A stretch of DNA of 64,000 nucleotides from Ochrobactrum teleogrylli (GTDB lineage Bacteria; Pseudomonadota; Alphaproteobacteria; Rhizobiales; Rhizobiaceae): NCBI RefSeq assembly GCF_006376685.1, contig NZ_VEWL01000001.1, positions 287,869-351,868 on the forward strand, given 5' to 3'. The notes under the pieces are model-generated. The model worked only from the letters and a program-made list of their open reading frames with translations, searched no databases and was not told where the DNA came from. The first letter of the stretch is position 1. The number at the start of each line of letters is the position of its first letter. Positions 58,395-64,000 of the stretch are shown piece after piece. A program made the translations under genes and the position numbers.

Positions 58395-59567
58395 ATGACG
58401 ATTGAAGCCAAAACCAAGGAAACAGCAACGCCGCGCATCCGTCTCGGCATGGTTGGCGGCGGCGCAGGGGCCTTCATTGGCGGCGTGCACCGCATGGCGT
58501 CACGGCTCGACAACCGCTTCGAACTGGTTGCGGGCGCACTGTCGTCCTCGCCGGAAAAGGCGCAAGCGTCAGGACGTGAACTGGGACTGGCGTCGGACCG
58601 CATCTATTCGGATTTCCGCGAAATGGCGATCCGCGAAGCGCGGTTGAAAAACGGCATTGAAGCCGTTTCCATTGTGACGCCGAACCACGTTCACTATGAA
58701 GCCGCGAAAGAATTCCTGAAGCGCGGCATCCATGTCATTTGCGACAAGCCGCTGACCTCCACGCTGGCCGATGCCAAAAAGCTGAAGAAAGCGGCTGATG
58801 AGAGCGGCGCGCTGTTCGTGCTGACCCACAACTATACCGGTTACCCGATGGTGCGGCAGGCCCGCGCCATGGTGACGAGCGGTGAGTTGGGCGATCTGCG
58901 TGTTGTGCAGGTGGAATATGCGCAGGACTGGCTGACCGAAGCCGTCGAAGCCACGGGCGCGAAGGGCGCTGTCTGGCGCACCGATCCGGCGCAGTCCGGC
59001 CTTGGTGGTGCCACGGGTGATATCGGCACCCATGCCTTCAATCTTGCATCCTTCGTCACCGGGCTGACATTGGACAGTCTGGCTGCCGATCTCGACAGTT
59101 TTGTCGAGGGGCGTCGGCTTGATGACAATGCGCATGTGATGCTGCGCTTTGCGGGCGGCGCCAAGGGCATGCTCTGGTGCAGCCAGGTTGCGCCCGGCAA
59201 CGAAAATGCGCTTCGCCTGCGTGTCTACGGCACCAAAGGCGGCATTGAATGGGCGCAGGAAGACCCGAACCGGCTGTGGTTTACCCCGTTCGGGGGCGAA
59301 AAACGGCTTATCACGCGCGGCGGTGCGGGTGCCGGACCTGAAGCTGCACGGGTAACGCGTGTGCCTGCTGGTCATCCAGAAGGCTATCTCGAAGCTTTTG
59401 CGACGATCTATACCGAAGCAGCCAATGCTATCGAGGCGCATCGTGAAGGCAAAAAGCCGGACGGTGCGGTGATTTATCCAACCGTTGACGATGGGTTGCT
59501 AGGTGTGAGCTTTATCGACGCTTGCGTCCGCTCGTCGAAGAGAAACGGCGCCTGGGTCAATCTCTGA
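58395..59567 (+). CDS. Gfo/Idh/MocA-family oxidoreductase
   Basis: 390-residue NAD(P)-dependent dehydrogenase. The Rossmann domain opens with RLGMVGGGAGAFIGGVHRMA (residues 17-36), SIVTPNHVHYEAAKEFLKRG follows, and the conserved lysine lies in VICDKPLTSTLADA (the usual EKP is DKP). The C-terminal alpha/beta domain contains AVWRTDPAQSGLGGATGDIGTHAFNL with the catalytic-region GDIGTH, another family signature. TGAGGAACTC gives the ribosome site for ATG 58395. It likely oxidises a hydroxyl of a sugar or cyclitol imported by the ABC system upstream, with the TIM-barrel partner acting on the product. Confidence 0.9.
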   Translation: MTIEAKTKETATPRIRLGMVGGGAGAFIGGVHRMASRLDNRFELVAGALSSSPEKAQASGRELGLASDRIYSDFREMAIREARLKNGIEAVSIVTPNHVHYEAAKEFLKRGIHVICDKPLTSTLADAKKLKKAADESGALFVLTHNYTGYPMVRQARAMVTSGELGDLRVVQVEYAQDWLTEAVEATGAKGAVWRTDPAQSGLGGATGDIGTHAFNLASFVTGLTLDSLAADLDSFVEGRRLDDNAHVMLRFAGGAKGMLWCSQVAPGNENALRLRVYGTKGGIEWAQEDPNRLWFTPFGGEKRLITRGGAGAGPEAARVTRVPAGHPEGYLEAFATIYTEAANAIEAHREGKKPDGAVIYPTVDDGLLGVSFIDACVRSSKRNGAWVNL

Positions 59568-59588
59568 TCGGAAGCGAATAATTAAGTT

Positions 59589-59611
59589 GAGCGGCCACCT
59601 TGTGGCCGCTC
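59589..59611 (+). terminator. Hairpin terminator after the dehydrogenase
   Basis: GAGCGGCCAC (59589-59598), CTT loop, GTGGCCGCTC (59602-59611): a perfect ten-base stem. The tail is short on T (TGCCGTTAAAAAACC). The rest of the 165-bp gap has a second small hairpin, CTGCCC/GGGCAG at 59683-59701, in the leader of eptA. Confidence 0.75.
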
Positions 59612-59732
59612 TGCCGTTAAAAAACCATTTTAATTGCATGTTTCTAAGCAAACGCTTGCGAAGGCGTGTTGGTCATTCTGATCTGCCCGCTTTTAGGGCA
59701 GGTCTCGCACAGAGCCGCTTGAGACATACGCG

Positions 59733-61367
59733 ATGCAGAAATTCCGTCCCACAATCGCCAGCGGCCCATTGTGCCTTCTGACGGTGCTCTACGTTTTCAT
59801 CTTCACCAACGCTTCTTTCTGGCATGCACTCGGCGCTTATTACGCTGATGCGCCGTGGAAACTGGCGGGCATTGCGGCGGCACTCGTGCTACTCCATACC
59901 GCGCTGCTTCTGGTGTTTTCGGCGAAATACGTCATCAAGCCGATCCTGATCCTGTTTGTCCTGATTGCGGCTGGCGGCTCCTATTTTACCGATACATTCG
60001 GGACGATCATCGACAAATTCGTGGTTGAGGCCGCGCTGACGACCACGCAGGCTGAATCCGGCGCGTTGCTGACGCCAAGCTTCGTTTGGCACATGGTGTT
60101 GTTCGGTGTTGTGCCGTCCTTGTTGATTGTCTGGGTGCGGGTCAAGCATCGGCCCTTGCTCGGCAAGGTGGCCGTCAATACGGGGATAATCTTCGCCTGC
60201 CTCGCGGCGTCGATTGCCATATTGGGTGTGAATTACGCGGCCTATTCTTCAATGTTCCGCGAGCACAATGCTGACATTATGCAAAAGCTGATGCCAGGAA
60301 CGCCGATCACCAGCACGGTGCAATATGTAGCGCATACGATCAAGAATCGCGACATACCGATGGAGCCTCTGGGGCTTGATGCCAAACAGGCGATGACGAA
60401 GCTGCCTGCAGATAAGAAGCTGCTGACGGTTGTTGTCGTGGGTGAGACTGCACGCGCACAGAATTTTAGCCTCAACGGCTATTCGCGGGAAACCAACCCG
60501 GAATTGAAGCAGCGCAATATTGTCGCCTTCACCGACACGACGAGTTGCGGGACGGAAACCTCGGTTTCGGTGCCCTGCATGTTCTCGCCTTTTACACGCG
60601 AGGAGTTTTCCAATACCAAGTTTCGTGGATCGGAAAATCTGATGGACGTGCTGCAACATGCAGGTGTCCAAGTGGCCTGGTATGAAAACAATACCGGCAG
60701 CAAAGGTGTTGCCGACCGCATCAAGACGATCGAGCTGCAAGCCGTCAAGGACGCGCGTTACTGCGAGGGCGGCGAATGTATCGACCAGATTCTGGTCGAT
60801 AGTCTGGGCAAGGAACTGAACGCGCTTTCGGGCAATGCCACCATCGTGCTGCATATGACGGGCAGCCATGGCCCGGCTTATTTTCGCCGTTACCCGGAGG
60901 AATTCGCGAAGTTCAAGCCTGATTGCCGCTCCAACGATTTCGCCAAATGCTCGCATGACGAGATCGTCAATGCCTACGACAATTCAATCCTTTATACGGA
61001 TCACATCCTGTCTGAAGTCATTGATATGCTGAAAGCGCATGAAGATAAATTCGCTTCGTCGATGATCTACATGTCCGACCACGGCGAGTCTCTCGGCGAA
61101 GATGGTCTCTATCTTCATGCCGCGCCGTATTTCATTGCGCCATCGCAGCAGACCCATGTGCCGTTCATCACATGGTTTGCGCCGGACTATGCGGCTGATA
61201 CGGGACTTGACGTCGATTGCCTGAAGAAGACAGTTGCCGAACCGTCCTCGCATGACAATCTTTTTCATACGGTGCTTGGCATGATGCAAATCAAAACAAC
61301 GGTTTACGATCAAAAGCTCGACCGTTTTGCCGTGTGCCGCAAGCCGCACACGGTGGCGTTGAACTAA
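59733..61367 (+). CDS. eptA: Lipid A/LPS phosphoethanolamine transferase
   Basis: 544-residue inner-membrane enzyme of the EptA/YhjW/MCR family, which moves phosphoethanolamine from phosphatidylethanolamine to LPS and lowers its negative charge. Five hydrophobic segments lie in residues ~10-175. The periplasmic alkaline-phosphatase-like domain has VVGETARAQNFSLNGYSRETNP, the nucleophile Thr274 in SCGTETSVSVPCMFSPF, VLHMTGSHGPAYFRRYP and the metal-site MSDHGESLGEDGLYLHAAPY. Cysteine pairs match the family. In Brucella a homologue named LptA modifies the LPS core or lipid A and helps resist polymyxin; that role is likely here. A hairpin and repeats follow the gene. Confidence 0.92.
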   Translation: MQKFRPTIASGPLCLLTVLYVFIFTNASFWHALGAYYADAPWKLAGIAAALVLLHTALLLVFSAKYVIKPILILFVLIAAGGSYFTDTFGTIIDKFVVEAALTTTQAESGALLTPSFVWHMVLFGVVPSLLIVWVRVKHRPLLGKVAVNTGIIFACLAASIAILGVNYAAYSSMFREHNADIMQKLMPGTPITSTVQYVAHTIKNRDIPMEPLGLDAKQAMTKLPADKKLLTVVVVGETARAQNFSLNGYSRETNPELKQRNIVAFTDTTSCGTETSVSVPCMFSPFTREEFSNTKFRGSENLMDVLQHAGVQVAWYENNTGSKGVADRIKTIELQAVKDARYCEGGECIDQILVDSLGKELNALSGNATIVLHMTGSHGPAYFRRYPEEFAKFKPDCRSNDFAKCSHDEIVNAYDNSILYTDHILSEVIDMLKAHEDKFASSMIYMSDHGESLGEDGLYLHAAPYFIAPSQQTHVPFITWFAPDYAADTGLDVDCLKKTVAEPSSHDNLFHTVLGMMQIKTTVYDQKLDRFAVCRKPHTVALN

Positions 61368-61371
61368 GTTG

Positions 61372-61446
61372 AAACCCCACCGAATGGCGGGGTTTGATAG
61401 CATCTAGAGCGGTTCCGGTTAAAACGGAATCGGGAAACCGCTCTAT
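61372..61446. repeat. Hairpin after eptA and the inverted repeat AGAGCGGTT...AACCGCTCT
   Basis: First AAACCCCACC (61372-61381) against GGCGGGGTTT (61386-61395), one mismatch, a likely eptA terminator. Then AGAGCGGTT (61406-61414) against AACCGCTCT (61436-61444), with the nested pair TTCCG/CGGAA (61413-61417/61425-61429). The latter is of the short Rhizobiales intergenic repeat type that often begins TCTAGAGC. Confidence 0.75.
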
Positions 61447-61456
61447 CTACTTGTTC

Positions 61457-61554
61457 TTACGCATTATCCTACGTATCGAAGCGGGAACAGAAATCAGTCC
61501 AGTGGACTGATTTCCCTGCGTAGGCGCTTCGCACTTTTGCTGGAAATGCGCTAG
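61457..61554. repeat. 98-bp palindromic repeat, copy B
   Basis: Matches copy A (45915-46012) over its full 98 bp with 8 differences. The inner hairpin GAAATCAGTCC/GGACTGATTTC is perfect here, with an AGT loop; outer pairs are CCTACG/CGTAGG and CGAAGCG/CGCTTCG. It lies between the convergent eptA and xylA genes and ends one base before the xylA stop codon. Confidence 0.9.
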
Positions 61555-61555
61555 G

Positions 61556-62863
61556 TCAGACGTAGCGATTGACCACGTTCTCCAGATATTCCTGACGGCC
61601 TGATTTCGGACGCGGATTGATGTTCTGCGTTTCAACGGCAGTGGCGATCTGTTCAAGCGACAAGTCCCCCAGAAGCTTCTTGCCGAATTCGCCGCCCCAG
61701 CCCGCATAGCGTTCCTCCAGCGGCTTTGAAAGCGCGCCATCTTCTAGCATGCGCGCCGCAGCCTTGAGGCCGCGCGCACAGCAGTCCATGCCGCCGATAT
61801 GTCCGATCAGCAGATCCTGCGGGTCGAGCGACTGGCGGCGTAGCTTGGCGTCGAAATTCGTGCCGCCCGTTTTGAAACCGCCACCAAGAAGCACCTGATA
61901 ATAGGCCAGCGCCATCTCCGGTACATTGTTGGGAAACTGGTCCGTGTCCCAGCCGGACTGGTAATCATTGCGGTTCATATCGATGGAACCGAGGATGCCG
62001 AGCGTGCGCGCCAGCGCCAGTTCATGCTCGAACGAGTGCCCGGCAAGAATGGCGTGGCCCTGTTCGATGTTCAGCTTCACTTCGTTTTCGAGGCCATAGC
62101 GTTTCAGGAAGCCATAAACGGTGGCCACATCGTAATCATATTGGTGTTTTGTCGGTTCCTGGGGCTTCGGTTCGATCAGGATCGTGCCTTTGAAGCCGAT
62201 CTTGTGTTTGTACTCGACAACCAGACTGAGGAAACGTCCCATATGGTCGAGTTCGCGCGATAGATCGGTGTTGAGCAGCGTTTCATAGCCCTCACGACCA
62301 CCCCAAAGCACGTAATTCTGGCCGCCAAGCCGCATCGTGGCGTCAAGACAGGTTTTGACCGTGGCCGCCGCGAAGGCAAAAGCTTCCGGGTCGGGATTGG
62401 TTGCCGCGCCCGCCATATAGCGGCGATGAGAGAAGAGATTGGCGGTCCCCCAGAGCAGGTTTATGCCGGTTTCAGCCTGCTTTTTCTCAAAAATATCAAC
62501 AATTTCGTTAAGGTTTTTGGTGTTTTCCGCGAAGTTCGCGCCTTCCGGACGCACATCGGCATCGTGAAAGCAGTAGTACGGTGCGCCGAGCAGCGAAAAG
62601 AACTCGAAGGCGACATCGGCCTTCAGCTTTGCCGCTTCCATATCGTTGGAATACCAAGGCCGCTCAAATGTACGCCCGCCAAACGGGTCGCCGCCTTCCC
62701 AGGCGAATGTGTGCCAATAGGCAACCGCGAAACGCAGGTGATCTTCCATGCGTTTGCCAAGCACGATCTCGTCAGGATTGTAGTGTCGAAATGCCAGCGG
62801 ATTATCGCTGTCTGCGCCTTCAAAACGAACTTTCTCGATGTCCCCGAAAAATCCGGTTGCCAT
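61556..62863 (-). CDS. xylA: Xylose isomerase
   Basis: 435-residue metal-dependent TIM barrel converting D-xylose to D-xylulose. Family landmarks: [21 protein letters not shown] at the start, [31 protein letters not shown] with the catalytic His, [51 protein letters not shown] with metal ligands, [40 protein letters not shown], and [15 protein letters not shown]. It is the long class II type. GGAGGATAAC precedes ATG 62863. It lies 26 bp behind xylB, so xylB-xylA is an operon on the minus strand. The regulator is not in the window. Confidence 0.96.
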   Translation of the reverse strand: MATGFFGDIEKVRFEGADSDNPLAFRHYNPDEIVLGKRMEDHLRFAVAYWHTFAWEGGDPFGGRTFERPWYSNDMEAAKLKADVAFEFFSLLGAPYYCFHDADVRPEGANFAENTKNLNEIVDIFEKKQAETGINLLWGTANLFSHRRYMAGAATNPDPEAFAFAAATVKTCLDATMRLGGQNYVLWGGREGYETLLNTDLSRELDHMGRFLSLVVEYKHKIGFKGTILIEPKPQEPTKHQYDYDVATVYGFLKRYGLENEVKLNIEQGHAILAGHSFEHELALARTLGILGSIDMNRNDYQSGWDTDQFPNNVPEMALAYYQVLLGGGFKTGGTNFDAKLRRQSLDPQDLLIGHIGGMDCCARGLKAAARMLEDGALSKPLEERYAGWGGEFGKKLLGDLSLEQIATAVETQNINPRPKSGRQEYLENVVNRYV

Positions 62864-62889
62864 TGTTATCCTCCCATTTGATTTATTCT

Positions 62890-64000
62890 TCAGCCAGCCA
62901 ACGAGTGCAGGGCCGGGTAGAGCGCGCGATAGCGCTGATAGGCTTCGTCATAAGCGGAGAGCAGCGCCTGTTCCGGCACGACAGTACGGGCGGTGCGCGG
63001 GGGCGTGCAGATCGAAAACGGATCGGCGCCGCTGGCCGCAATCAACCCCAGACGTGCTGCGCCAAAAGCCGCGCCAAAGTCGCCTTCTTCCGGCAGCGAG
63101 ATGGGCGTGTTCAGCGCCGTTGCGATCGATTTTAGCCAATAGGCCGAGCGAGAACCGCCGCCAACTGCGATGAGCGAATGAATTTCGGTGCCCGCCGATT
63201 GGAGCGCGACGAGGCTGTCGCGAATGGCGAAGGCGACGCCTTCCAGAACGGCCTGTGTCATGGCGTTGCGGTCGGTCTCATGTTCGAGACCATTGAAGCT
63301 GCCGCGAATTTTGGCGTCATTATAAGGGGTGCGTTCGCCGGAGAGATAAGGCAGGAAAGTTACACTGCCGGGCGTCTGGACGGTGTCACCCAGTTCCTGA
63401 TCAAGCGCGTGCGGGGTCGTGCCGACGACACGCGCGAACCAGTCAAGCGCGCTTGCCGCCGAAAGGATGACACCCATCTGGTGCCATGTGCCCGGCAGCG
63501 CGTGGCAAAAGGCATGGACAGCGCTTTCCGGCTTTGGCTGATAAGCGCCATTGGCGGCAAACAGGACGCCGGATGTGCCAAGCGACACGAACGCATGGCC
63601 GGGCTTTACAGTCCCCATGCCGCAGGCCGAAGCGGCGTTGTCACCCGCACCGCCAGCGACCACAGGGCGACCGCCGATACCCCAGCGCGCGGCGAGTTCG
63701 GCACGCAGTTGTCCCGTCGCGTCGCTGCCTTCTGCAAGGCGCGGCATGTGGCTTTCGGTCAGCCCCGTCTTTGCAAGCAATTCGGACGACCAGTGACGCC
63801 CGCCCGTGTCGAGCCAGCTTGTCCCGGCGGAATCCGACATGTCTGATACGTGTTCGCCGGTTAGCCAGAGGCGCAGATAATCCTTGGGTAACAGGATCTT
63901 ACGCGTCTTGGCGAAGGTTTCGGATTCATTGCGGGCGACCCAGACCAGCTTCGGTGCCGTAAAGCCCGGAAAGACGATATTGCCGGTAATAGTGCGGAAG
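62890..64000 (-). CDS. xylB: Xylulokinase, 5' part outside the window
   Basis: FGGY-family kinase that phosphorylates D-xylulose to D-xylulose 5-phosphate. 369 codons plus stop are visible; the frame stays open through base 64000, so about the first 110 residues of ~480 are missing. Visible pieces in order: [46 protein letters not shown] (the family GTNR-like region with the catalytic Asp just before SAGTSWLD), [47 protein letters not shown] and the ATP site [17 protein letters not shown] protein starting at the internal ATG 63840 would lack the sugar site, so that start is rejected. Confidence 0.95.
   Translation of the reverse strand, partial: FRTITGNIVFPGFTAPKLVWVARNESETFAKTRKILLPKDYLRLWLTGEHVSDMSDSAGTSWLDTGGRHWSSELLAKTGLTESHMPRLAEGSDATGQLRAELAARWGIGGRPVVAGGAGDNAASACGMGTVKPGHAFVSLGTSGVLFAANGAYQPKPESAVHAFCHALPGTWHQMGVILSAASALDWFARVVGTTPHALDQELGDTVQTPGSVTFLPYLSGERTPYNDAKIRGSFNGLEHETDRNAMTQAVLEGVAFAIRDSLVALQSAGTEIHSLIAVGGGSRSAYWLKSIATALNTPISLPEEGDFGAAFGAARLGLIAASGADPFSICTPPRTARTVVPEQALLSAYDEAYQRYRALYPALHSLAG

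Noticed and set aside
1..64000. CRISPR array, insertion sequence, phage or toxin-antitoxin system
   Set aside because: No regularly spaced repeats, transposase, integrase or typical toxin-antitoxin pair was recognised on either strand.

Overview
The window reads as chromosomal DNA of an alphaproteobacterium of the order Hyphomicrobiales, most likely Brucella in the wide sense (Ochrobactrum type). This rests on gene families and style: many sugar, sulfonate and metal ABC importers, a PodJ-like polar protein, a Mur-type box before sitABCD, an EcfG-type stress promoter, short Rhizobiales-style palindromic repeats and a GC-rich coding style. It is an inference, since no rRNA or other taxonomic marker lies in the window. 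I see no phage, insertion sequence, integrase or CRISPR array.

Layout. 1-2 kb: the end of a ribose-type sugar importer (binding protein cut by the window edge, permease), divergent from a LacI-type regulator with a cluster of palindromic operators between them. 3.6-6.3 kb: an omega-aminotransferase facing an L-2-hydroxyglutarate oxidase across a bidirectional terminator. 6.6-12 kb: tandem sulfonate importers, tauABC then ssuACB, with no desulfonating enzyme beside them, followed by a 143-bp palindromic repeat. 12.3-17.7 kb: a GntR regulator and a full tetronate pathway (denD, ltnD, otnK, otnC, otnI). 18-23.5 kb: an SDR dehydrogenase and a complete four-gene MalK-type sugar importer. 23.9-26.6 kb: a classical autotransporter. 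26.9-31.4 kb: sitABCD manganese/iron import under a Mur box, with a phosphodiester-glycosidase-like secreted protein behind it. 31.4-35 kb: choline-O-sulfate module (LysR regulator, choX, betC). 35-37 kb: small stress-type genes on the minus strand, an MgtC-family gene with an EcfG-type promoter, and tRNA-Thr(CGT).

37.2-42.5 kb: nitronate monooxygenase, an unknown membrane-anchored protein, then ATP-dependent DNA ligase and its exonuclease. 42.6-45.9 kb: the divergent DEXH helicase and PdeM endonuclease that complete the ligase-associated repair module. 46-51.5 kb: TIGR02186-type protein, TauE/SafE permease, and a 1189-residue PodJ-like protein. 51.7-53.4 kb: MerR regulator with an overlapping upstream small ORF, msrB, MarR regulator. 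53.5-59.6 kb: a second ribose-type importer whose ATPase is coupled to a 25-codon leader ORF, then a sugar-phosphate isomerase-like TIM barrel and a Gfo/Idh/MocA dehydrogenase. 59.7-64 kb: an EptA-type phosphoethanolamine transferase, then xylA and the 3' part of xylB on the minus strand.

Themes. The region is mainly a nutrient-scavenging archipelago. Five of the six ABC operons in which the end of the binding-protein gene is visible carry a strong hairpin just after that gene, which suggests a shared way of making excess binding protein. Two copies of a 98-bp palindromic repeat sit at convergent gene ends 15.5 kb apart. The least described parts are the SDR/importer attached to the tetronate genes, the small-gene cluster at 35-36 kb, the two ATGA-coupled small ORFs and the catabolic pair at 57.3-59.6 kb.
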